Source: Actinospineispora acaciae DSM 45401 (GTDB lineage: Bacteria; Actinomycetota; Actinomycetes; Mycobacteriales; Pseudonocardiaceae). Taken from it: a stretch of 64,000 nucleotides of DNA. Below are positions 33,905 through 42,592 of the stretch, piece after piece; positions within the stretch are counted from its first letter, which is position 1, and every line of letters starts with the position of its first letter. The position numbers and the translations under genes were made by a program. Under the pieces are notes generated by a model. That model was not told where the DNA came from and ran no database searches. It saw only the letters and a program-made list of their open reading frames with translations. The stretch spans positions 1,426,001 through 1,490,000 of the forward strand of contig NZ_JIAI01000001.1 of assembly GCF_000620785.1 (NCBI RefSeq). The letters are read 5' to 3'.

Positions 33905-35257
33905 TCACTTCTTGAACTGGTCGAACTGCCGCTTGATCAGGTCCATCGCGAAGTCCGCCGCCTGCGCCGGGCTCTGGCCCTGCAGGACGATCCGGCCGAT
34001 CGCGTTGCCCCACACCTGCTGGCCGTTCTCGGCCTGGTTGTACGCCGGGCTCAGGTCCGCCCACTGCGGCACCGTCGCGCCGCTGAGCTGCTTGGTCACC
34101 ACCTGGATGTTCGGGTCCTCGGAGCGCGCGAAGTACGGGTCGGCCAGCAACGACTTGTGCACCGGGAACCACCGGGCCTGGCCGCCCTTGAGGATCTCCA
34201 GGTTGTTCTCCGGGCGCATCAGGAACTTGAGGAAGTCCATCGCCATGGCCTTCTTCTCGCTCTTCTCGAAGACCACCGCGTTGTGCGTGAGCGTGATCGA
34301 AGGCTGCTCGCCGCCGTCCGGGCGGGCCGGGAAGCCGGACGTGACGATGTCCTGCCACTTGGCCCGGTCCTGGTCCTTGATCGCGCCGGGCATGGACAGC
34401 GAGCCGTTGGGCGTGACCAGCACCGAGCGGTTCAGGAAGTAGGTGTTGTTGCCGCTGTCCTGCCAGTTCAGGCTGTCGCGGGGGGACAGCTCCTGCTTGT
34501 GCAGCTCGGCGATCCAGGCCAGGCCCTGCGCGATGCCCTGGCGGACCTGCGGGGTGTCGCGCAGCGCGTTCTGCTCGTCCAGCAGCTCCACGCCGTAGGC
34601 GCGCAGCACCTGCTGGGTGTCGTAGTTGGTGTCGCCGGCGGCGGTGCCCATCGGCCAGCCCACCGCGTGGATGTCGTTGTTGCCCCGCCGCCGGTACTCC
34701 CCCTGCGCCTTCTTCCAGAAGTCCCAGTAGCCGTTCCAGTCGTTGGGCAGGCCGGCCGGGTCCATCCCGATGTCGCGCAGCAGGCTCTTCCAGTAGAACA
34801 GCGACACGGTGAACTGGAAGACCGGCACCGAGTAGTACGACGCGGCGCCCTTCTTGCTGTTGAACAACCGCGACGCGCGCAGTGCGCCGTCGGTGAGCTG
34901 CTGGGACTGGACGACCTCGGTGACGTCGGCGAGGCGGCCCTCCCAGGCGTAGCGCGGGTTGAGGTGCTTCTCGGTGTGGATGATGTCCGGGACGTTGCCC
35001 GAGGCGACGGCGCTGGCCTCCTTCTTCGGGATGTCGTTCGTCCCGTAGAACTGCAGGTCCACCTTCTTGCCGGAGGCCTGCTCCCAGGCGCGGGCGACCT
35101 GGCGCACGGCCTCGTCCTCGGAGGGGTAGAAGCCCTGGTTCCACCACACGGCGAGCGCGTCGCCGCTGCTCGCGCCGGAGTTCCCGCAGGCGGCCAGCAG
35201 CCCGGCGGCCCCGATGCCGGCCGCGCCGTACAGAAAATCGCGCCGTCCGATTGTCAT
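33905..35257 (-). CDS. ABC-importer substrate-binding lipoprotein (sugar/sugar-acid)
   Basis: A 450-residue extracytoplasmic binding protein. The N-terminus has a Tat motif (RRDF) and a lipobox, LLAACG, at about residues 19-24, so it is probably a Tat-exported lipoprotein. It continues with LAVWWNQGFYPSEDEAV and VDLQFYGTNDIPKKEASAVASG, typical of family-1 solute-binding proteins. The ATG at 35255-35257 overlaps the second permease gene (ATGA). The ligand is inferred to be the aldonate degraded downstream. Confidence 0.88.
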   Translation of the reverse strand: MTIGRRDFLYGAAGIGAAGLLAACGNSGASSGDALAVWWNQGFYPSEDEAVRQVARAWEQASGKKVDLQFYGTNDIPKKEASAVASGNVPDIIHTEKHLNPRYAWEGRLADVTEVVQSQQLTDGALRASRLFNSKKGAASYYSVPVFQFTVSLFYWKSLLRDIGMDPAGLPNDWNGYWDFWKKAQGEYRRRGNNDIHAVGWPMGTAAGDTNYDTQQVLRAYGVELLDEQNALRDTPQVRQGIAQGLAWIAELHKQELSPRDSLNWQDSGNNTYFLNRSVLVTPNGSLSMPGAIKDQDRAKWQDIVTSGFPARPDGGEQPSITLTHNAVVFEKSEKKAMAMDFLKFLMRPENNLEILKGGQARWFPVHKSLLADPYFARSEDPNIQVVTKQLSGATVPQWADLSPAYNQAENGQQVWGNAIGRIVLQGQSPAQAADFAMDLIKRQFDQFKK

Positions 35258-36099
35258 GTTTTCACACCACCCGCGGTCAAACCCGTGCTGACGTTCTTGC
35301 GGAATACGTAGTAGATGACCGCCGGCGGCAATGCGTAGAACAGCGAGGTCGCCATCAGCAGGTTCCACGGCACCTGGTCGGTGTTCAGGAACGAGCCGAG
35401 GGCCACCGGCAGCGTCATGTTCTGCTCGGAGTTCAACAGAAGGAAGGCGAGCAGGTACTCGTTCCATGCGGCGAGCAGCGCATAGGTTCCCACCGCGACC
35501 AGCACCGGCCGCATCAACGGCAGATAGATCCGCAGGTAGATCTGCCAGCTGGAGGCGCCGTCCACCCGCGCGGACTCGTCCAGCTCGGTCGGAATGCCGC
35601 TGCGCGCGTACTGCGTGAACACCCACATCGCATACGGCGACGCGAACGCCGTCATCGACAGGATCAACGACCACGCGCTGTCCAACAGGCTGTAGGTGGC
35701 CATCACCCGGTACAGCGGAATGGCCAGAAAGGACGTGGGAATGACGTAGGTCGCCAGCGCGCCGTTGGAGAGCGCGTTGCCCCAGCGCGGCCGCAGCCGG
35801 GCGATCGTGAAGCTGGCCAGGCTGCCGATGACGAGTACCAGCAGCGTGGTCACGACCGCCACGTACATGCTGTTGAACAACTGCCGCCAGAAGTGCTCGA
35901 TGAACGAGTCCCCCTGGGTGAGGACCGAGACGAACTGCTCCCCCGTCGGGTGCGCCGGCCACAGGTGCGGCCGGAACACCTCGTCGTCCGGGCTCACGGC
36001 CATCATCAACATGTGGTAGACGGGCAGCAGCGTCCAGCACAGCAGCACCACCGCCACCGCGACCAGTCCCACGGTCCGGCCCGGGGAGCGCGACCTCAT
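35254..36099 (-). CDS. ABC sugar permease, MalG-like
   Basis: A 281-residue, six-helix permease. The ATPase-contact EAA loop is ELDESARVDGASSWQIYLRIYLPL near residue 190. The ATG shares one base with the stop of the first permease gene. It forms the membrane channel with the 36099-36968 product. Confidence 0.9.
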   Translation of the reverse strand: MRSRSPGRTVGLVAVAVVLLCWTLLPVYHMLMMAVSPDDEVFRPHLWPAHPTGEQFVSVLTQGDSFIEHFWRQLFNSMYVAVVTTLLVLVIGSLASFTIARLRPRWGNALSNGALATYVIPTSFLAIPLYRVMATYSLLDSAWSLILSMTAFASPYAMWVFTQYARSGIPTELDESARVDGASSWQIYLRIYLPLMRPVLVAVGTYALLAAWNEYLLAFLLLNSEQNMTLPVALGSFLNTDQVPWNLLMATSLFYALPPAVIYYVFRKNVSTGLTAGGVKT

Positions 36100-36968
36100 C
36101 ACGTCGCCTCCCGACCCAGCCGGCGGACCAGCACGACGATCAACGGGATGATCACCGGCAGGGCGCTGAGCGCGACCGCGACGCCCTGGTCGATGCTGCC
36201 GACGTTGAACGCGTACCGGATGCCCAGGGTGGCCAGCACGTGGGTGGAGTCGGCCGGGCCGGCGCCGGTGATGAACGTGATCGTGTTGAAGTCGCTGAGC
36301 GTCCAGATGGTGGAGAGCAGCGTGCTGGTGAGGTAGACGTTGCTGAGCATCGGCAGGGTCACCCAGCGGAACCGCCGCATCCCTGTCGCCCCGTCCACGG
36401 CGGCCGCCTCGTAGATGTCGTGCGGTATCGCCATCCGGGCGGCCAGGAAGATCAGCGTCCAGAACGGCAGCCATTTCCAGACATAGGCGCCGATCGCCGC
36501 GCCCAGCGCCCACGGGTAGCTGACCAACCAGTCCGGGCTCGGAATGCCGAGATCACCGAGTAGGGTGTTCAGCATTCCCCACTGCGGGTTGAGCATCCAC
36601 TGGATGGACAGGAACGCCGGCACCGCGGGAATCGCCCACGGCAGCAGGCATATCGCCAGCAACCCGCGTATCCACCAGTTGTCGAGCGCGAAGAAGCCGG
36701 AGAGCAGCAGCGCGAGGGCCAGCTTGACGTTGACCCCGATCCCGACGAAAAGGAAGGTGTTCCAGACCGCGCGCAGATAGGTCGGGTCCTCGAACAGCGA
36801 GGTGTAGAGAGACGGGTCGGCACCGAGCCAGAAACCGTAGAGAACCGGGTAGACCACGACCAGCAGCGTCACGACGATGAACGGAACGGCGAACATCACG
36901 GGCCAGTTCACCAACGGCGGCACCCGGGTCAGCCATGAGGAGCGGGTGTCGAGCGTGATTCTGGGCAA
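36099..36968 (-). CDS. ABC sugar permease, MalF-like
   Basis: A 289-residue permease with the EAA loop DIYEAAAVDGATGMRRFRWVTLPML. The start is a TTG at 36966-36968 with GGAGGG 9 bases upstream; no ATG or GTG is available at the right place. It opens the transport and catabolic genes of the operon. No ATP-binding protein gene is present, so a shared MsiK-type ATPase encoded elsewhere is likely. Confidence 0.88.
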   Translation of the reverse strand: MPRITLDTRSSWLTRVPPLVNWPVMFAVPFIVVTLLVVVYPVLYGFWLGADPSLYTSLFEDPTYLRAVWNTFLFVGIGVNVKLALALLLSGFFALDNWWIRGLLAICLLPWAIPAVPAFLSIQWMLNPQWGMLNTLLGDLGIPSPDWLVSYPWALGAAIGAYVWKWLPFWTLIFLAARMAIPHDIYEAAAVDGATGMRRFRWVTLPMLSNVYLTSTLLSTIWTLSDFNTITFITGAGPADSTHVLATLGIRYAFNVGSIDQGVAVALSALPVIIPLIVVLVRRLGREAT

Positions 36969-36992
36969 CGTGAACAGCCCTCCGGTGGCATC

Positions 36993-37008
36993 TGTACGTC
37001 CTTGTACA
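36993..37008. promoter_or_regulatory. Candidate operator near the transport operon start
   Basis: TGTAC-gtcctt-GTACA is a perfect 5-base inverted repeat with a 6-base spacer, 25 bases before the TTG start of the first permease gene. It differs from the GntR-type site further upstream, so a second regulator may act here. Confidence 0.4.
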
Positions 37009-37069
37009 TCCGGAACCGCGCTGGCGTGGCTTTCCGATCACCCCCAAGCCGTCGGCAACCCGACCCTAA

Positions 37070-37089
37070 CTCTGGACTGACCAGATTGG
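37070..37089. promoter_or_regulatory. Operator copy 2 for the GntR regulator
   Basis: CTCTGGACTGACCAGATTGG is the reverse complement, with one mismatch in 20, of the site at 37831-37850. The core CTGG-N5-CCAG is palindromic and resembles FadR-group operators (TGGTnnnnCCA). It lies 101 bases before the first permease gene and just after the gntR stop. Confidence 0.65.
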
Positions 37090-37109
37090 AAGACCGCGCC
37101 GATAAATGA

Positions 37110-37811
37110 TCAAGGGGACGGCTCGGTGTGGCCGGCGCGCAGCAGGTCCTGCCAGTAGCTGTCCGCGCTGGCCAGGTGCGCGTCCAGCAGCCGGACCGCC
37201 CGGCCCTCGTCCCGGTCGCGCACCGCGCGGAAGATCCGCTGATGCTCCAGGTGGGACTGCACTCGGCGGGCCGGATCGCGGAAGTAGTACTCCCGGCGGC
37301 GGCTCGTCATCAGGTAGAAGATGTCGACCAGGCGCAGGAAGACCATGTTCTGGGTGGCCTTGACGATGCCGCAGTGAAATGCCCGGTCGAGGTCTCCGAC
37401 CGGGCCGTTGTCCGCGATCGCCCGGTCCCATTCGTCCAGGCAGCGGCCCAGTTCCTCCAGGTCCTGGTCGCCGTGGCGCTGGCAGGCCAGCCGCACGGCG
37501 GCCAGCTCCTGGATGCGGCGGACCTCGGCGACCTGGTGAATCTCGTCCTCGGACAGCGGGATGCCGAGCTGGGCGAACAGCGTGAGCGTCTCGATGCTGG
37601 CCGACTCGGTGGTCAGGTATATCCCGGACTTCGGCCGTCGCTCGATCAGCCGCAGCGCCTCCAGCACCGACAGCGCCTCGCGGACCTGCGCCCGGCTGGC
37701 GTGGAACCGCTCGGCCAGCTCTCGCTCCGAGGGCCCGCGCTCGTTGGGCGCATAGCCCCGGGACAGCAGGAACGGCACCAGCTCGGCCACCAGCGCGTGC
37801 TGCTCTCTCAT
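37110..37811 (-). CDS. FadR-type GntR regulator of the sugar-acid operon
   Basis: A 233-residue protein with helix-turn-helix GPSERELAERFHASRAQVREALSVLEALRLI followed by a helical FCD ligand-binding domain (EVRRIQELAAVRLACQRHG, then DRAFHCGIVKATQN with metal-type His). The ATG is at 37809-37811. Near-identical operators flank the gene on both sides, implying autoregulation and control of the downstream genes. A sugar acid is the probable inducer. Confidence 0.9.
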   Translation of the reverse strand: MREQHALVAELVPFLLSRGYAPNERGPSERELAERFHASRAQVREALSVLEALRLIERRPKSGIYLTTESASIETLTLFAQLGIPLSEDEIHQVAEVRRIQELAAVRLACQRHGDQDLEELGRCLDEWDRAIADNGPVGDLDRAFHCGIVKATQNMVFLRLVDIFYLMTSRRREYYFRDPARRVQSHLEHQRIFRAVRDRDEGRAVRLLDAHLASADSYWQDLLRAGHTEPSP

Positions 37812-37830
37812 TCGCGCCCCCAGTGGTGTG

Positions 37831-37850
37831 CCAACCTGGTCAGTCCAGAG
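37831..37850. promoter_or_regulatory. Operator copy 1 for the GntR regulator
   Basis: CCAACCTGGTCAGTCCAGAG lies in the 40-base gap between the lysX stop and the gntR start. It matches the site at 37070-37089 (opposite strand) at 19 of 20 positions, with palindromic core CTGG-N5-CCAG. Expected function is autorepression of gntR. Confidence 0.65.
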
Positions 37851-37851
37851 G

Positions 37852-40800
37852 CTAGCGCTCCGCGGCCCTGGCCGGGCCGAACAGGATGGTGTCGCCGATC
37901 GTGCGGCCGGTGAGCACCATGATCAGCCGGTCCACGCCCATGCCCAGCCCGCACGCCGGCGGCATGCCGTACTCCATCGCGGCCAGGAAGTCCTCGTCCA
38001 GCGCCATCGCCTCCGGGTCGCCGCCCGCCGCGAGCAGCGACTGCTCGGTCAGCCGGTCGCGCTGGTCGACCGGGTCGTTGAGCTCGGTGTATCCGGTGCC
38101 GAGCTCCATCCCGAACGCGATCAGGTCCCACTTCTCGGACAGCAGCGGGTCGTCGCGGTGGCGGCGCGCCAGCGGGGACGTCTCGGCCGGGTAGTCGTGC
38201 ACGAACGTGGGGGCGACCAGGTGCTCCTCGACGAGCCGCTCGAACAGCTCCTGGACCAGCCGCCCCTGCCCCCATCCGGGATCCGGGTCCACCCCGTGGG
38301 CCTCGGCCAGCCCCGCGACCCGGTCCCTCGGGGTGGCCGGGGTGATCTCCTGGCCGAGCTGGTCGGACACCGCGCCGTACACGGTGGTGTGCCGCCAGGG
38401 CTCCGCCAGGTCGAGCCGCAGGCCGTCCCGCTCGACGACGGTGGTCCCCAGGGCCGCCCTGGCCGCGGCGACGACCAGGTCGCGCAGCAGGTCGGCGGCG
38501 GTGTGGTAGTCGGCGTAGGGCTGGTAGGCCTCCAGCATGGTGAACTCGGGGTTGTGCCGGGCGGACAGCCCCTCGTTGCGGAACGTGCGGTTCAGCTCGA
38601 AGATCGGCCCCGAGCCCCCGACCAGCAGGCGTTTCAGGTACAGCTCGGGCGCGATCCGCAGGTACATGTCGGCGCCGAGCGCGTTCATCCAGGTCCGGAA
38701 CGGGCGGGCCGCCGCGCCGCCGTGGACCGGCTGCAGGATCGGCGTCTCGACCTCGGCGAACCCGCGCCCGCGCAGCTCGTCGCGGAGCGCGGCGACCGCG
38801 GCGCAGCGCAGCCGCAGCATCCGCCGCGCGTCCGCGTTCACGATCAGGTCGAGGTGCCTGCGCCGGCGGCGCGCGTCGCTGTCCAGCCGTCGGGGCAGCG
38901 GCCGCAGGCACTTCGCGGCCATCCACCAGGACCGGGCGTGCAGCGTCAGCTCGCCGGTGCGGGTCGTGATCATCTCGCCGGAGACGGCCACCTGGTCGCC
39001 CAGGTCGACGGTGTTCTCCCACAGGTCGAAGCATGCGGTGGTGTCCGCGCTGAGCATCACCTGCAGGTCGGCGTTCGTGCCCCGCAGCTCGACGAACCGC
39101 AACCGGCCGTGGTCGCGCTGGCGCAGCACCCGCCCGCTCAGCTCGGCGTCGCGGCCGGTGCGCCGGTCCGGCGGCAGCCCGGCGAGCTCCCGGGCGAGCT
39201 CAGCGGGGTCGTCGGCGGGAGCGCGGCTGGCCGGCGGGTAGGCGTCGACGCCCCGCGCGCGCAGCGCGTCCAGCTTGGCGTGCCGGACCCGTTCCTGCTC
39301 GGTCAGCCGGCGGCGGGGGTAGCGGGCCTGCGCGGCCTCCCGTTCGAGGCGGCGGATCCGCTCGACCAGCGCCGGGTCCGGCCGGGCGCGGGTGGTCGCC
39401 GCGCGCCGGCCGAGCACCACGAACCCCTCCGCCCGCGCGGCGGCCACGGCCACCGGCAGCAGGTCGGCGGGCCGGGGGAAGCACACGTAGCGCGGCACCC
39501 AGCGCGGCCGGTACTTCGCGTTGGCCTGGTAGAGCGACTCCAGCTGCCAGAACCGGGACGCCACCGAGAGCACCCGGTAGGTCAGCCGGAGCACCGGCCC
39601 CGCGCCGAGGCGGCCACCGCGCTCGAACACACCGCGCAGCACCGCGAAGTTCAGCGAGACGCGTCGCACCCCGATCGACCCGGCCTCGTCGGCGAGCGCG
39701 GCCACCATGAACTCGTTGAGCCCGTTCTCGGCGGCCCGGTCGCGGCGCATCAGGTCCAGCGACAGGCCGGTCGCGCCCCACGGCACGAAACCCAGCAGGC
39801 CGCGCCGCGCACCGGCCGCGTCGAGCGCCTCGACCACGAGGTAGTCGGCGTCACGGGGGTCGCCGAACCTGCCCAGCGCCATGGAGAAGCCGCGTTCGGT
39901 CGCCCCGTCCCGCCACCGGTCCGCGGCCTCGGCCAGCTCCGCGAGCTCGGGGTCCGGGATCTGCCGGGCGCGGCGGATCCGGGCCGTGTACCCGGCGCGG
40001 CGAACCCGCCGAACCGCCTGGCGGACCGGGCGCAGCCCCGGGTCGTCGAGCCGGAACGCGTCCAGGTCCAGGATCGCCTCGTCGCCCAGCTCGAGGGCGT
40101 CGAGGCTGCGCCGGGCGTAGGCGTCCGCACCCCGCTCGCTCGCCCCGAGCGCGGCCGGTGTCCACGCGTGCGCACGGCACTCCCGCAGCCAGGCCCGGAT
40201 GGCCTCGTCCCAGGCGTCCCGGTGCCCCAGCGGATCGCCGGCGGCGAGGCACACCGCGCCCACCGCCCGGTAGCTGATCCCGGCGCGCCGGTCCGGATCG
40301 AAGATCACGTCCTTGTCGTCGCGCAGCGCGAAGTAGCCCAGCGAGTCCCGTTCCCCGTGCCCGAGCAGCAGCCCTCGGGCGGTCAGCTCCTCGTACTCGT
40401 CGAGCACGGCCACCGCCCGGACCGGCCGTAGCAGCGCCCAGACCACCACCAGCAACAGCCCGCTGCCCAACACCCCGAGCACCAGGTCGACCCAGCCCGG
40501 CACCACGACGCCGAGGTACTCCCCGGTGACCTGCGGGCCGAGGGCGCTCTGCAGCACGGCGTAGGCGACATCGGCCCCCGGCGGGGAGTCGGGACCGGTG
40601 TCGAACCCGGCGACCAGGGTGGCGCCGAGCGCGATGGTGACGACCAGCATGACGGCGAACACCGCCGCGGCGAGCCCACGGTTGGCCCTGTCCGGCAGCG
40701 CGGCGAACTCGCGGCGGGCGGCTATCAGCCAAGCCACCTCGACCACGACCAGAACCGACGGCACCACCAGCAGCGCCGCGACATCCAGCGCGCTGTACTC

Positions 40801-41121
40801 GGCCCGCTCCTCGGGCACCAGCGTGAGGTACCCGACGAGGTAGCCGGCGGTACGGGCCAGCACGATGCCGAGCACGACCAGCAGCAGCCGCCACGCCGCC
40901 CGCTTGCGCCTGCGCAGGCCCATCGACAGCAACAGCATGATCGCGGCGAACGGCAGGCTCGGCCACCAGCCCAGCGCGTAGACCACGCCGAGCGGGTCCA
41001 CGTCGATCAGCCAGTCGCCGATCGAGCCGGACAGCCAGGTCAGCAGCGACAGCAGCGCGACGACCCGCGCGTACCAGCCGAACACCGAGGGAGCGGCGCG
41101 CACCATACGTTCCATCGCCAC
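37852..41121 (-). CDS. lysX: Bifunctional lysylphosphatidylglycerol synthase/lysyl-tRNA synthetase
   Basis: A 1089-residue two-part protein. About seven hydrophobic helices in the first 230 residues precede the soluble lysyl-transferase domain (GDPLGHRDAWDEAIRAW, then ERGFSMALGRFGDP and LSLDLMRRD). After a linker it continues with an OB-fold (RVLRQRDHGRLRFVELRG) and a complete class II LysRS core (FRTWMNALGADMYLRIAPEL, FELNRTFRNEGLSARHNPEF, CGLGMGVDRLIMVLTG). It charges tRNA-Lys and transfers lysine to phosphatidylglycerol, changing membrane charge. This fusion is characteristic of actinobacteria. It may not be the main LysRS. Confidence 0.93.
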   Translation of the reverse strand: MAMERMVRAAPSVFGWYARVVALLSLLTWLSGSIGDWLIDVDPLGVVYALGWWPSLPFAAIMLLLSMGLRRRKRAAWRLLLVVLGIVLARTAGYLVGYLTLVPEERAEYSALDVAALLVVPSVLVVVEVAWLIAARREFAALPDRANRGLAAAVFAVMLVVTIALGATLVAGFDTGPDSPPGADVAYAVLQSALGPQVTGEYLGVVVPGWVDLVLGVLGSGLLLVVVWALLRPVRAVAVLDEYEELTARGLLLGHGERDSLGYFALRDDKDVIFDPDRRAGISYRAVGAVCLAAGDPLGHRDAWDEAIRAWLRECRAHAWTPAALGASERGADAYARRSLDALELGDEAILDLDAFRLDDPGLRPVRQAVRRVRRAGYTARIRRARQIPDPELAELAEAADRWRDGATERGFSMALGRFGDPRDADYLVVEALDAAGARRGLLGFVPWGATGLSLDLMRRDRAAENGLNEFMVAALADEAGSIGVRRVSLNFAVLRGVFERGGRLGAGPVLRLTYRVLSVASRFWQLESLYQANAKYRPRWVPRYVCFPRPADLLPVAVAAARAEGFVVLGRRAATTRARPDPALVERIRRLEREAAQARYPRRRLTEQERVRHAKLDALRARGVDAYPPASRAPADDPAELARELAGLPPDRRTGRDAELSGRVLRQRDHGRLRFVELRGTNADLQVMLSADTTACFDLWENTVDLGDQVAVSGEMITTRTGELTLHARSWWMAAKCLRPLPRRLDSDARRRRRHLDLIVNADARRMLRLRCAAVAALRDELRGRGFAEVETPILQPVHGGAAARPFRTWMNALGADMYLRIAPELYLKRLLVGGSGPIFELNRTFRNEGLSARHNPEFTMLEAYQPYADYHTAADLLRDLVVAAARAALGTTVVERDGLRLDLAEPWRHTTVYGAVSDQLGQEITPATPRDRVAGLAEAHGVDPDPGWGQGRLVQELFERLVEEHLVAPTFVHDYPAETSPLARRHRDDPLLSEKWDLIAFGMELGTGYTELNDPVDQRDRLTEQSLLAAGGDPEAMALDEDFLAAMEYGMPPACGLGMGVDRLIMVLTGRTIGDTILFGPARAAER

Positions 41122-41228
41122 TTCCCGTTCGCATCAGGCGTCCCGAGCCAACCACCATGACCCCGCCCGGACCGGACCGGCAAGACCAGGACCGGGTGAT
41201 CCTTTTCCGTGACGGAAGGCCCGCGATG

Positions 41229-41933
41229 TCACGCGGACGGGCGGTCGCCCTCCTCGAACCGTCCGCCCACGGCCTCGGCGAGCCGGTCCCACCAGGTGCG
41301 CTCGCCCACCGGGAACCGGGCCCGCGCCCGGCCGGCGCGCCGGGAACCGGGCGAGTACCAGCGCCGCGCCCACACCGAGGTCGGCTTGGCCACCCGGATC
41401 GACGCGACCAGGGCGATCACCGGGACGAACAGGCCGAGCACCGCGCACGCCGGCTTGCCCTTGAGCACCGCGACGAACGACAGGGCCATGGTGAGCGCGA
41501 TCGTGGTCGCGCCGATGCCCACGCCGTCCTCGGGGTCGACGTAGAGCGGGTCGGCGCCCAGCACGACCAGCATGCCCAGGGCGCCGGCCACCAGCACGGT
41601 GTCCACCGAGAGGCGGCCTTCCCGTTCCCAGTAGACGTCGGAGAGCCGCAGCCACAGCGCGAACTCGTCGAGCGTCAGCGCCGCCCCCGCGCCGAACGCG
41701 ACGGCGAGCACCACCTGCCACACCCCGTCCGGCCGGTAGGCGAACTCCCCCGCCCCGGCCAGCAGCAGCAGGAAGATCCCGGGGACGAGGTGGTGCACGT
41801 GCACCCCGGCCACGCCGACGTTGCGGAACGGCCCCCGGCCGGCCCGGATCATCCGGGTGACGATGCGGGTCACGATGAACACCACCAGGAACGCCCCCAG
41901 CATCCAGGCGCCCAGCACCCGTTCCTCCAGCAT
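41229..41933 (-). CDS. Integral membrane protein of unknown function
   Basis: A 234-residue protein with about six hydrophobic segments and a Arg-rich cytosolic C-terminus (WARRWYSPGSRRAGRARARF). The short motif NVGVAGVHVHHLVPGIFLLL places three histidines at a membrane edge, suggesting metal or lipid binding. The ATG at 41931-41933 and a GTG at 41937-41939 are both preceded by usable ribosome sites. No named family is recognised. It lies 107 bases from the lysX start on the same strand. Confidence 0.6.
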   Translation of the reverse strand: MLEERVLGAWMLGAFLVVFIVTRIVTRMIRAGRGPFRNVGVAGVHVHHLVPGIFLLLLAGAGEFAYRPDGVWQVVLAVAFGAGAALTLDEFALWLRLSDVYWEREGRLSVDTVLVAGALGMLVVLGADPLYVDPEDGVGIGATTIALTMALSFVAVLKGKPACAVLGLFVPVIALVASIRVAKPTSVWARRWYSPGSRRAGRARARFPVGERTWWDRLAEAVGGRFEEGDRPSA

Positions 41934-42034
41934 CGACACCTCACCTCCACGGAGACCAGCGACCACGCCATTGTGATATATCGCTGGTCGCAATCGGGTT
42001 GGCGAGTACGTCGAGGATTCGAGATCATCTCGCC

Positions 42035-42574
42035 ATGCCGGACGACGCCTCAGCAGTGCGCCAAGCGGGGCACACGGCCCTGCTCGCCACGGTCGCCTCG
42101 GCCGAGCCACTGGTCGGAGCCTCGCGACGGCGCTACGACTCCTCCGCGTCGGTCGGAGTCCCCGCGCACGTCACGGTCCTGTTCCCGTTCCTGGGCAGCG
42201 ACCGCCTCGATACCGCGACGATCGAGGCGCTGCGGGCGCTGGCCGGCGAGCGTTCCCCCTTCACCGTCCGGTTCGAGGGCTGCCAGCGCTTTCCCGAGGC
42301 GCTCTACCTCGCGCCAACGCCCGACCGGCCGTTTCGCGCGCTCACCGACGCCGTGGCGCGGCGTTGGCCCGAGGCGCCGCCCTACGGTGGGCGGTTCGCC
42401 GACGTCGTTCCCCACCTCACCGTCGCCCATGGCCAGCCGACCCGGGTGTTCGACGAGGTGGAAGCCGCGTTGGCCCCGCGACTGCCGGTTGTCGCCAACG
42501 TCTCGTCGGTGAGCCTTTTCGTCAGCGATGGCGACCGCTGGCGCCGGCACGCCGAGTTCCCGCTGCTTGGCTGA
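42035..42574 (+). CDS. 2'-5' RNA ligase/cyclic phosphodiesterase (2H) superfamily protein
   Basis: A 179-residue two-histidine phosphoesterase. The two HxT motifs are visible: HVTVLFPF in the first half and HLTVAHG in the second, spaced as usual. The ATG at 42035 is preferred over 41999. Members cleave or ligate 2'-5' or cyclic phosphodiester bonds of RNA or nucleotides. It is a single gene; the substrate is unknown. Confidence 0.78.
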   Translation: MPDDASAVRQAGHTALLATVASAEPLVGASRRRYDSSASVGVPAHVTVLFPFLGSDRLDTATIEALRALAGERSPFTVRFEGCQRFPEALYLAPTPDRPFRALTDAVARRWPEAPPYGGRFADVVPHLTVAHGQPTRVFDEVEAALAPRLPVVANVSSVSLFVSDGDRWRRHAEFPLLG

Positions 42575-42592
42575 CGCCCCGGCGTTGGGGGG

